Source: Gloeothece verrucosa PCC 7822 (GTDB lineage: Bacteria; Cyanobacteriota; Cyanobacteriia; Cyanobacteriales; Microcystaceae). Taken from it: a DNA stretch of 64,000 nt. Within the stretch, counting starts at the first letter, position 1, and each line of letters begins with the position of its first letter. Under the pieces are notes generated by a model, which was not told the DNA's origin, did not search any database, and was given only the letters and a program-made list of their open reading frames with translations. Positions 1 to 7,989 of this stretch are shown here, piece by piece. The stretch covers positions 4,170,001 to 4,234,000 of the forward strand of contig NC_014501.1 in NCBI RefSeq assembly GCF_000147335.1, read 5' to 3'. The translations under genes and the position numbers were made by a program.

Positions 1-233
1 TGAATAATCACTCCTTTAAGCGGCAATTTACAGGCTTTTAGAAGATTAGCAAATAAATCATGAGTCATGGGTCGTGGACCATGCTGGTTGTGAATCGCTG
101 CTATGATTGACTGTGCCTCCTTCTGTCCAATTTCGATAGAAATAAAATAATTATCTGAAATATCTTTGAGTAATACTCTCGGGTTTTTTGTAATAATATC
201 TAAGGCGACGGAGGCCACTTGCATTTCAATCAT
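1..233 (-). CDS. Bifunctional nuclease (BFN/DUF151) family protein, N-terminal part
   Basis: Only the first 77 or so residues are inside the window; the gene runs off the left edge. The translation starts MIEMQVASVALD and continues with NPRVLLKD, a pattern typical of the bifunctional nuclease (BFN, DUF151) domain, followed by GQKEAQSIIAAI and RPMTHDL, which are also typical. The ATG at 231-233 is used here; the next ATG three codons on (222-224, giving MQVAS) is an equally good start. The family name comes from BFN proteins with reported nuclease activity, but the function of cyanobacterial members is not clear. No neighbour suggests a partner. Confidence 0.75.
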   Translation of the reverse strand, partial: MIEMQVASVALDIITKNPRVLLKDISDNYFISIEIGQKEAQSIIAAIHNQHGPRPMTHDLFANLLKACKLPLKGVII

Positions 234-466
234 AATTAGTAATGACAGCGTACAATACCATTGAAAAAAATCCTTGATTATCCCAATTTTTTTATTAGAC
301 TGATATCAATTAGTTTCTTATAACAGAGATGAGGGCAAATTGATATTAACTTTGACTTTGGGAAAATCGACCTAGGTGCGGAACAGGTTCCGTACTAATT
401 TAAATGTAGCAAAAGTGTTTTAGCTACAAATGTAGAAATTTTGACGGAAATAAATTCTAATTTTTG

Positions 467-1084
467 TTATAGACTTAGTTGGTGAGAAGCGACGATATAA
501 CGAAAAATATACTCAGTCAGTTCTATATAATGTTGTGCTTTTTCGGTAGATTCTGCCCAAACGGTGACACCATGATAGACAATGAGAAGGGCAGGGACAT
601 CAGGAGGCGTTGCTGAAAATCGTTCACTAATTTCTTGAGCAATGCGAGGCACTTCTAGGTAATTTTTAAAGACTGGCATAACGACTTCTGGGTTTTCTTT
701 CCATACCCCTAACCCTTTTAGCATTTCTAGAGGAGGTAACGGTAAAATTTCCCCTTCTGTGAAGCGAGAAACTAAGTTAGCTTCCACTGAATGAACATGA
801 TAACAAGCATTAGCTTGAGGGAATAAAGAATAAATAGCTTGATGAATGCTCGTTTCAGCAGAGGGACGGTTTTGAGGATGGGGAGACTCTAACACCTCTC
901 CTTGTGGGGAAACTCTGACAAAATCGTTTTCTTGGAGTTGCCCTTTGCTTTTTCCACTGGCGGTTATCCAGAAACTACCATCCTCTAGTTTAGCCGAAAG
1001 GTTGCCGGCCGTGCCTACCATCCAACCGAGTTGGTAAAATTGACGCGCGGCATTAATTAAGTCTTGACGGAGATCACTGGTCAT
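467..1084 (-). CDS. mtnB: Methylthioribulose-1-phosphate dehydratase
   Basis: 205 residues, a class II aldolase-fold enzyme of the methionine salvage pathway that dehydrates 5-methylthioribulose 1-phosphate to the diketo phosphate. The N-terminal part has GWMVGTAGNLSAK and WITASGKSKG, typical of MtnB. The metal-binding histidines expected for the fold appear in CYHVHS (about residues 94-99) and later in YHGVTVW. Length is normal for the family. Starts at the ATG at 1082-1084. It lies 15 bp downstream of mtnX on the same strand, so the two are probably one transcript. No mtnD or other salvage gene is in the window. Confidence 0.9.
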   Translation of the reverse strand: MTSDLRQDLINAARQFYQLGWMVGTAGNLSAKLEDGSFWITASGKSKGQLQENDFVRVSPQGEVLESPHPQNRPSAETSIHQAIYSLFPQANACYHVHSVEANLVSRFTEGEILPLPPLEMLKGLGVWKENPEVVMPVFKNYLEVPRIAQEISERFSATPPDVPALLIVYHGVTVWAESTEKAQHYIELTEYIFRYIVASHQLSL

Positions 1085-1099
1085 GTTTTTAAGGCAAAA

Positions 1100-1759
1100 T
1101 TATAGATTTTTCATTAAATAGTCTCGCACATCAAAAAAATCATTCCAGGGAATATAAGGTTTATTTTCTGATTGCATATAGTCGATCAAGCGATCACGGG
1201 CAAAAACGAGATCCGCTTTTAAGGCCATATTAATATCGGTAACAGAGTCACCAATGGCAATGGTTTTTTCGGCTGAGTATTTGGCCATCACGTCGACTTT
1301 TGCCACTAATTCTGTCTCTCCTTCTACTGGTGAATAAATTTGAAAATATTCTTGACTGGTGTCTATTTCTACCGCCCAAATATCCAGCACTCGCTCAAGC
1401 AGTTGGTGTCGTTCTAATACGGTTTCTACCATTCCCTTAACGCCTCCAGATATGACGACAAAGGGAATTTTTTTGTGATCGAGAAAGTCTAATAATTCGG
1501 GTAAACCGGCACGGATAGGTTTATCCTGAGCATAAGTGAGACTATCGGGATAAACCGAGGAGGGAATAGATTCTAGAATTTTTCTGACTCCTTCTCTTAA
1601 GGTTAGCTTACGCTCATAAAGTTGCGGCATAATTTGAGCGCATAATTCAGGAGCGAATGTTTTTAGCATTCCGACAAAAGTTTCTATTGCGGTGATCGTG
1701 CCATCAAAGTCACAGAAAACAATGTTTTTTAGGGTGGGTTGCTGAGATAATTTTTCCAA
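1100..1759 (-). CDS. mtnX: 2-hydroxy-3-keto-5-methylthiopentenyl-1-phosphate phosphatase
   Basis: 219-residue HAD-superfamily phosphatase. Motif I is CDFDGTIT (residues 16-23), motif II is the VVISGG stretch around 100, and the acidic motif is GDSVTDINMA near 170. HAD phosphatases next to mtnB are typically MtnX, which dephosphorylates the enol intermediate of methionine salvage. The start is unusual: the frame opens at TTG (1757-1759) after an in-frame TAA about 33 bases upstream, and there is no ATG before motif I, so TTG is the likely initiator. Translated ahead of mtnB in the same operon. Confidence 0.85.
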   Translation of the reverse strand: MEKLSQQPTLKNIVFCDFDGTITAIETFVGMLKTFAPELCAQIMPQLYERKLTLREGVRKILESIPSSVYPDSLTYAQDKPIRAGLPELLDFLDHKKIPFVVISGGVKGMVETVLERHQLLERVLDIWAVEIDTSQEYFQIYSPVEGETELVAKVDVMAKYSAEKTIAIGDSVTDINMALKADLVFARDRLIDYMQSENKPYIPWNDFFDVRDYLMKNL

Positions 1760-1813
1760 GGCTAGTCTATAGATTGATTTTTCAATATTTTAATATGACT
1801 AGGCTACGGTCAT

Positions 1814-2770
1814 TTAAGCAAGTGGGTTAAAAGTTTGTAAAGCTAATAAAGCCGCTCCATAAGCGGGTTCATGACGAGGTTGAATGACTCTTATCTGTGG
1901 GGAATGTTGCTCTAAAAGTGCTTGAAATCTTGCTCGGATGGGATATTGACTCTGCCACACACTGCCACTTGTCACAATTTCAATAATTTCGCTCTCAGAA
2001 AAAAGGGTTTTTTTAACGATTTTTGTGCCTTCAACTAATTCATTAACGGTTTGTTCTAGAATCTTTTGAGCCGCTAAATCTCCGGCTACTGCTACCTGAT
2101 CGATCAAAGGTGCTAAACTAGCAATTTCGCTAACGCCCCATTCTTTTTGATAAATTGTTTTAACTAGATCTTCTAGACTGGCTAAACTGAGGTGTTGTTG
2201 AAAATAGGCTGAGAGAAGCGTTTTTTCTCCGCTTCCATCAAAACCTTTTAAAGCCGCTTTCATTCCCCGAATAGCAATGGTATAAGCGCTGCCTTCATCG
2301 CCTAAAAGATGTCCCCACCCTCCCACTCGTTTCACTTCTCCTCGTTTATTCCGTCCAAAAATAATCGAACCGGTTCCTGCATTAACCAGAATTCCTATGG
2401 CTTTAGCGGCTCCCCCAACTAAGGCAATTAAAGCATCATGAGAGATGACGATATTCCCCGACAACAAGCTCCATTTTATCGGCAATTTTTCACTCGATTG
2501 TAATTCCTTAACCCAATTTTGTATAACTTGAAAATCCTGGGGACGGGATACCCCGGCTAATCCTATACCTAGGGCTTTTATTTCGATTTTATTGAGGTTT
2601 TCTGTAGCTTTTTCTAGGGCAGTTTCCATTGCTAAGAAAGCTTTTTGTTCACCCACCAAATGATAATTAGAACAGCCTCCATAACCTCGACCTCGAATTT
2701 CCCTATTTTCATCCATTAGGATACATAATGTTTTGCTGCCGCCGCCATCAATTCCCAATACATAATTCAT
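1814..2770 (-). CDS. BadF/BadG-type ATPase, probable N-acetylglucosamine kinase
   Basis: 318 residues with the ASKHA (actin/hexokinase) fold. The phosphate-1 loop is GIDGGGSKT at residues 6-14, and a second nucleotide-binding stretch NAGTGSIIFG follows near residue 130, then GWGHLLGDEGSAY, characteristic of eukaryote-like GlcNAc kinases in the BadF/BadG/BcrA/BcrD family. Likely phosphorylates an amino sugar, perhaps during cell-wall recycling; the exact sugar cannot be told from sequence. ATG at 2768-2770. It precedes mtnX by 54 bp on the same strand and might be co-transcribed, although the functions are not obviously connected. Confidence 0.75.
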   Translation of the reverse strand: MNYVLGIDGGGSKTLCILMDENREIRGRGYGGCSNYHLVGEQKAFLAMETALEKATENLNKIEIKALGIGLAGVSRPQDFQVIQNWVKELQSSEKLPIKWSLLSGNIVISHDALIALVGGAAKAIGILVNAGTGSIIFGRNKRGEVKRVGGWGHLLGDEGSAYTIAIRGMKAALKGFDGSGEKTLLSAYFQQHLSLASLEDLVKTIYQKEWGVSEIASLAPLIDQVAVAGDLAAQKILEQTVNELVEGTKIVKKTLFSESEIIEIVTSGSVWQSQYPIRARFQALLEQHSPQIRVIQPRHEPAYGAALLALQTFNPLA

Positions 2771-2924
2771 AATCTATAGTATTTATATATATATGTTTAT
2801 AGCCAAAGCGGATTTATTAAGAAAAGTAAATTTATCTTGATAAACTTAATGAAGTTGTGTTTATTTGTTAGTCAATGTATTTAAATCAATTTAATTATGT
2901 AGTTCAGTCATGAGCAACATATAA

Positions 2925-3017
2925 GCCTCAAAAGATTATAAAGCTTAATCTGAGGCACTTCTAGCCTTGTGACTCTAACTGTCCAATAAACAAGCTGCCA
3001 TTTTTTGATCTGGCAGC
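2925..3017. other. Two strong hairpins in the 289-bp spacer 2771-3059
   Basis: The gap between the divergent kinase and PqqD-like genes is AT-rich. It contains two good inverted repeats. One pairs gcctca (2925-2930) with tgaggc (2951-2956), extended inward by gatta/taatc. The other pairs gctgcca (2994-3000) with tggcagc (3011-3017) around a 10-base loop. The second ends about 43 bases before the ATG at 3060. They could be part of a leader, a terminator pair or a decayed element; nothing else codes here. Confidence 0.5.
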
Positions 3018-3059
3018 ATTAAAAAATCAATTTTACGAAGCTAAAAAACTTCAAAACTT

Positions 3060-3287
3060 ATGATAACAAAAGATTCCCTGATCGTGGCGGCTCAAGAACA
3101 AACATTTTCCGAATTAGATCATGAAACCGTGATCCTTCATCTGAAGTCCGGCGTGTATTACGGACTTAATGCGGTGGGAACAACGATCTGGAATTTGATT
3201 CAACAGCCTAGGGCGATCACAGAAATACTAGACGCTATGCTCACTCAGTATCAGGTTGAGGCCTCTGTGTGTGAGCAGACTTGTTGA
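3060..3287 (+). pseudogene. PqqD-like peptide-recognition protein, 3'-truncated
   Basis: 75 residues that read as a PqqD-family domain (the RiPP recognition element fold): LIVAAQEQTFSELDHE, then VILHLKSGVYYGLN, then GTTIWNLIQQP and a helix ending VEASVCEQ. Family members in similar contexts usually run 10-20 residues further. Here the frame ends TC-stop at 3285; a single-base shift at about 3279 would continue as DLLNVMPSEAPSV before a TAG at 3317. So the 3' end looks broken. PqqD-like proteins present a precursor peptide to modifying enzymes, but no radical-SAM, lasso B2 or asparagine-synthase-like partner is nearby. It may still be transcribed; ATG at 3060. Confidence 0.7.
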
Positions 3288-3319
3288 ACGTCATGCCTTC
3301 TGAAGCTCCTAGCGTCTAG

Positions 3320-3973
3320 TTAGCGGCCACTCGAGGATACGGCGCAGAAGTCATTCTCTATCAACCTTCCGAAACCGAACGGGAAAAAGTTGCTCAAAAA
3401 CTCGCCCAAGAACGGAATTTAACCATTATCCCTCCCTATGACCATCAAGATATCATTGCCGGTCAGGGAACCGTTGCCGCTCAATTAATCGAAGAAGTCG
3501 GACCATTAGATTTATTATTAGTTTGTTGCGGGGGTGGGGGTTTACTTTCTGGTTGTGCTATCGCCGCAAAAACCCTTTCTAATAATTGTCGTGTAATTGG
3601 GGTTGAACCACAACAGGCTGATGATGCTACTCGTTCTTTTTATAGCCGCACCCTTGTGACGATTCATAACCCCGATACCATTGCCGATGGGGCGCGTACA
3701 CCCTCTTTAGGTCAGCTAACTTTTCCTTTAGTTTTACATTATGTGGATGAAATGGTCACGGTCAGTGAAGCCGCTATCCGACGCACAATGAAATTTTTAT
3801 GGGAGCGGCTAAAAATTGTTGTTGAACCCACTGGAACTCTAGCCGCAGCCGCTTTATTAGAACATCTCATTTCGGCCCAACAAAAGCGGGTAGGTGTCAT
3901 TATTAGTGGGGGCAATGTGGATTTAAACAAAGCCGAGTTCTACTTTAATTACTCAGCAAGTATTAGTCATTAA
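3320..3973 (+). pseudogene. Threonine/serine dehydratase or serine-racemase-like enzyme, 5'-truncated
   Basis: An open frame of 217 codons that starts directly after a TAG (3317-3319) and has no credible start. It matches the C-terminal two thirds of a fold-type II PLP enzyme: AATRGYGAEVILY, the glycine loop CCGGGGLLSG that binds the PLP phosphate, EPQQADDA, and the C-terminal VEPTGTLAAAALLEHL and VIISGGNVDL. The first hundred or so residues, which would carry the PLP-binding lysine, are missing, so it cannot be an active enzyme. A GTG at 3656 opens a 105-codon internal frame but this is just the tail. It overlaps the next gene, convergent, by 4 bases. Confidence 0.85.
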
Positions 3974-5907
3974 AATTTAGGGTTAATAAAAACCCCGATG
4001 CCATTATGAACTTTAGCGGCTGTTACCGGAGAGCGATCAATTAATTGACCTCCTAAAGCCAGAGAAGTAGAACTTCCCCCGTCCAAATTCAAAGCATCAA
4101 CTGCCCCTAAAGCTTGTAAAATTTGAGCAAATTCTGCTAAAGTAGCACCTGTTCCTCCTACTCGGTTATGAACAGCGACTAGGATTAATTTTTCTCCTCG
4201 AGTGGTAGCGATGGCACTTCTCGAGGCTTTTTGCTCTTGAAACCCTTTGCTAAACTGTTCGGCGGCGGCATCGAGAACAATTTGCCCATTGAGCAATAAT
4301 AGAGGACCGGCTCCTAAAATCTGAGGATAACGATTAAACTCAGGGGGAATAGTGGCACTATTTAAATTAACTTGTGTTCCGGGGATCAAACTCGAAGCCG
4401 CTACAGCATTTTTACGAATAATTAATAGATAACCTTGAGCCGGAATGGGAAACTGATTTTGTGCGGCAGAGGATGCTTGTCGCTGTTCAATAACCTGATT
4501 ATTTTCAACAGTAATAATTATTTCGTTATCACTTAAAGGCGTATAAAAGCTGCCCCAGTCTCGGGTATAACGCGCCATTCCCCCTTGAATATATCCACTA
4601 TTAACTAACCCGATGGGAATCTGATTTCCGTTATTAGTGGTTAAAGTTTCTTGCAGACGCAAACGACCTATTTTTACCTCTCCTTTTTCATTCCAAGCGA
4701 TGGCTCCTCGGTTAAGAATTGGCCCAGATAGCCAACGATTGTTACTCCGAATTGCGCCTAGGGGTAACTTGTTATTGCGGTTAAAAAATCCTCCATTAAT
4801 GGCAGCAGAAGCCCCCGTTATTCTAGCTGTAGCGGCAATAGGGGCAGTGCCTTCTAGACTATTCGCATTAGAGGTGACGGGTTTAAAAGAAATGTTAGAG
4901 GTATTTAAATCAATTAAGAGCGAAGTAACCGGAAATAAATCTCCTTTAGCTGTAATTATTTGTTGTCTCCAGACAATTCCAGGAGTCCATTGTATTTCCC
5001 GTTCCACTTTTTCATCCGGGCGAACATCTACCACAAGGCGAGGAGGGTTAGATAAACTAAAAACCCGAATTCCGTAAGCAGTGGGTAAATTTAATAATAA
5101 TTTGGTGGTGGTTTTTTCGCCGGTTAAAGAAAACAGTTGAGGGTCAAATTTAGCATTAGATCCTGTGCCGAGATCATCCTCATTTGTCGTACTTCTAGAA
5201 GCGTTAGGAGAAGCTATCGGTAAGGGTTGATAAGTGCCCATTAATTGGGAATTTGCTATCCCTTCAATAAGCACGGCTCCTTCATTTTTCGCTTGACTAA
5301 CGAGCCAAAATGTTGGGCGATCCAGATCAATAACAATGCGTTTCCCCCAACTTTGATCACCTTGACGGATGTTTTGAATTTGGGCGGGTGGGATGTTTAA
5401 ATTTAGGGTATTGCCTACAGCTTGTATTTCAGTTCCAGCCGTTTGTAAGATATCGGTAAGGTCTAAATAGCGATAGGGTGCAATGAATTTAGCTTTGAGA
5501 ATTGTGGGTTGATTCGGATCGTTATTAAACCACACTACCGGCTGAATTTCTGGATCACGGGTGCTTAATAAATACACTCCTAAAATATTCATGACTCCAG
5601 TATCACTGATTCCTATTCTTGTGGATGTTCCTTCTTGCCACTGACTCCAAGCAACGGAATATTTACGCCCATTAATACTGATTTCATTGCCTTGTTGAAG
5701 CTCAGAAAGGTTACTTTGAGCCAATAGAGTTTGAGGGCGGAAATTACGAGGACTGTTCGTTAAAATTGTTTCTGAGTTAATTGCAATTTCACTCTTGTTG
5801 AGTTGGGGAGGTTGAGCGGGAAAATTATTGGTGACGTGGTACACCATCGCCACTGCTACAAAGGAAAAGGAAAATATGCTTAGGGAATGCCAGTTATCTT
5901 CTCTCAC
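3970..5907 (-). CDS. Exported phosphodiester-glycosidase (NAGPA/DUF2233) family protein
   Basis: 645 residues. The N-terminus has a hydrophobic segment (about residues 9-24, SIFSFSFVAVAMVYHV) that acts as signal peptide or anchor. The middle part (about 90-310) looks like a beta-rich copper-amine-oxidase-N/AMIN-like region. The last 250 residues form the NAGPA phosphodiester glycosidase domain: AAINGGFFN, the calcium/active-site-like ALNLDGGSSTSLALGG, and the terminal HNGIGVF. Such proteins are thought to act on extracellular or cell-wall polysaccharide phosphodiesters. Start is GTG at 5905-5907; no in-frame ATG precedes the hydrophobic segment. Substrate unknown. Confidence 0.8.
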   Translation of the reverse strand: MREDNWHSLSIFSFSFVAVAMVYHVTNNFPAQPPQLNKSEIAINSETILTNSPRNFRPQTLLAQSNLSELQQGNEISINGRKYSVAWSQWQEGTSTRIGISDTGVMNILGVYLLSTRDPEIQPVVWFNNDPNQPTILKAKFIAPYRYLDLTDILQTAGTEIQAVGNTLNLNIPPAQIQNIRQGDQSWGKRIVIDLDRPTFWLVSQAKNEGAVLIEGIANSQLMGTYQPLPIASPNASRSTTNEDDLGTGSNAKFDPQLFSLTGEKTTTKLLLNLPTAYGIRVFSLSNPPRLVVDVRPDEKVEREIQWTPGIVWRQQIITAKGDLFPVTSLLIDLNTSNISFKPVTSNANSLEGTAPIAATARITGASAAINGGFFNRNNKLPLGAIRSNNRWLSGPILNRGAIAWNEKGEVKIGRLRLQETLTTNNGNQIPIGLVNSGYIQGGMARYTRDWGSFYTPLSDNEIIITVENNQVIEQRQASSAAQNQFPIPAQGYLLIIRKNAVAASSLIPGTQVNLNSATIPPEFNRYPQILGAGPLLLLNGQIVLDAAAEQFSKGFQEQKASRSAIATTRGEKLILVAVHNRVGGTGATLAEFAQILQALGAVDALNLDGGSSTSLALGGQLIDRSPVTAAKVHNGIGVFINPKF

Positions 5908-6054
5908 ACCTAAATTTATCCTAAAAGGCTTTTTTTAAATTGTAAGGCCTCTTGTACAGAGAGATTTTTCTGGAATAATTAAGGCGCTTAGACTTTATTC
6001 TTAGCATAGACATCTATGTTAGCGGCTGATAGGGTTCGCTCAAAGGGTGAATGT

Positions 6055-7392
6055 TTAAGAAATTCGTCTTACTGGGGGTGGCGACCAAAGTTTGTTTAAT
6101 ACCGGTGCTTTAGGCCAATAAAGTCTCAGGATCAGATTGAAATCGTCTTGCGGTGACGGAAGCCAATTTGACTGTTGATCTTTGCCGGGTGATGAGTGTT
6201 GGATGTAGATGTCGAGAGAACCATCCTGATTGTAGGTCAAATGGTCTCGATCGCCAATGGCATAGCGGTCTAGGGGATTATCGACAAAAAATTGTTGATT
6301 ATTGTACATTGTTATTGACCAGAAGGCGTTGACCGGCGGAATTTGATCGCACTCAAAATGAATAACATAGCGATTTTCTCCAGTTAACGGGTTGCCTGCC
6401 TCATCGACTCGCGTCAGGGGGTAGATAGCATCTTCAGGCAAATTTGCGCCTAATCCAACCCAAGCAACGCCAGCACGGTGAAGGTAGTTCGTTCCGTAGC
6501 TCCCCAAGTTATATGTCATTAACCAATTGTTCTTGACCTCTGCTTTTGGACTCGAGCCTGCGGCAACGACTTGTTCATGTGCGGCTTGAACACTGCGCGA
6601 TAACCCTTTAATGACACTTGGGGTCAGGGATTGAAGCTCAAAATCTTCTCCCGGTACAATGCCAATTTTGGCCAATTTCTCCACCATTTCAAGATCTTCC
6701 GGAGCCGGTGGATTGTTTTTCATTAAAGAAGACATTTGTTTAAAAAAGGTAGCTGCGTCGAGGTTTTTCACCTGTTCAACGGGGGGAGTTTGAAGATCAA
6801 TTCCCTTGGCAACGGGTACGCTAGTCGGAGGTTGGTAAGGTTTGCCCCATTGACTCAACGGCGTTAACTGATACTGGTTTTGGATAGCATTGACCGCCTC
6901 ATAATCGGCTTTTGCGTTTGTCTGAGTTCGTCCGATAATCCAAACCAGAGAAGTCGGAGACGGGATTTTTTGTACCCCTTCAGGCAGTTCTCCTGTCCAA
7001 CCCGGAGCAACAATGGCAAAATCGCCTTTTCCTGTGCCCGTTGTCCGCTTGCCAGGGGAAGCAAAAACGTTTGTCCAAGCATCTAGCATTGGCATCAGAT
7101 AGTAACGCCCTGCCGTATCGGGAACACTCAAAATCATCGGTTCATTTGAAAGATCAAGCCAAGCTGAGGAGTAAAGTGTATCGGAGTTGGGACTGACAAC
7201 CGCAGTAAAGGAGGCATCGGGAAAGGCTCTTAAATGGGCAAACTGGTTAATGGGGGCTTTCATTCCTTCTGGGGTGGCGACGGAGGTCAATAGGGCTTTG
7301 CTAACCTCCATCAAGACAAGGGGATATCCGTAGATATAGGCTTCAACTCCCAGTTGAAAGGCTTGTTCTTCTGATAAAACAACATTTCTCAT
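6055..7392 (-). CDS. DUF1254/DUF1214 domain protein
   Basis: 445 residues. The N-terminal half carries DUF1254 features (AYIYGYPLVLME, PNSDTLYSSAWLDL, DTAGRYYLMPMLDAWTNVFASPG) and the C-terminal half DUF1214 features (YLHRAGVAWVGLGAN, FWSITMYN, DRYAIGDR). Function of the family is not established. Many relatives are exported, but this one begins MRNVVLSEEQAFQLG with no signal peptide, so it is predicted cytoplasmic. A strong ribosome-binding site (AAGGAG) lies just before the ATG at 7390-7392, supporting the start. Single-gene unit with 62-bp and 147-bp spacers towards other genes' regulatory regions. Confidence 0.85.
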   Translation of the reverse strand: MRNVVLSEEQAFQLGVEAYIYGYPLVLMEVSKALLTSVATPEGMKAPINQFAHLRAFPDASFTAVVSPNSDTLYSSAWLDLSNEPMILSVPDTAGRYYLMPMLDAWTNVFASPGKRTTGTGKGDFAIVAPGWTGELPEGVQKIPSPTSLVWIIGRTQTNAKADYEAVNAIQNQYQLTPLSQWGKPYQPPTSVPVAKGIDLQTPPVEQVKNLDAATFFKQMSSLMKNNPPAPEDLEMVEKLAKIGIVPGEDFELQSLTPSVIKGLSRSVQAAHEQVVAAGSSPKAEVKNNWLMTYNLGSYGTNYLHRAGVAWVGLGANLPEDAIYPLTRVDEAGNPLTGENRYVIHFECDQIPPVNAFWSITMYNNQQFFVDNPLDRYAIGDRDHLTYNQDGSLDIYIQHSSPGKDQQSNWLPSPQDDFNLILRLYWPKAPVLNKLWSPPPVRRIS

Positions 7393-7989
7393 GATTCTCC
7401 TTCTTTACTCATAAAATCACTACATATTTACCACTAGCTGCGTTTCAAACATTTATGTTTTCTTTATAACAATCTTCTATTAACTCCTGATTAAACTATA
7501 AATCTATCTTTTGAAAGTGGTCAAATAGTTTAAATTAATTTACAGATGACTTTGCCAAGTTGCCATTTTTTGATACTGTGATGTCTGTACGGACTTGTAA
7601 AATCTAAAACAGAAAAGACTAGGTTAAGCTACAAAGCTGTAAAAGTACCTATAAATTTTCTTTAAGTAGTACAAGTATATTAAATTTTTGAGTCTCATTA
7701 TTTTCCCAAAGGTTTGTGATGCAATTAACAGTTTTTTTTAAAAGACAGATCAAAGGGAGCAGTTTAGGCATTTGGATTTTTTGAACGCCATTAATGTTTT
7801 ATAATTGTGTATTAAAATAGTTTTTTTAAATTTCTATATTATAACCTATATAACTCTTTGCTGCTCTATATTAATTAGTTTTGAATAGCTATCCTGTCAA
7901 AAGTTGAGCAAATTTTTAATTAATATCCACTGAAGGAAAAACTAAATTTTTCCTAAATAGCTAGTTAAAATTTGTGAGGAGCGACAATT
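7393..7989. other. 597-bp AT-rich divergent intergenic region
   Basis: Separates the DUF1254 gene (minus) from the outer-membrane operon (plus). I find no open frame with coding character, no RNA gene and no tandem repeat. It must hold promoters for both directions; several AT-rich -10-like stretches occur near 7800-7860. A clear GAGGAG ribosome-binding site sits at 7975-7980, upstream of the ATG at 7990. Confidence 0.5.

Noticed and set aside
4637..5077. 146-codon open frame opposite the phosphodiester-glycosidase gene
   Set aside because: Antisense shadow: basic, low-complexity, with no domain character, while the other strand encodes a clear domain.
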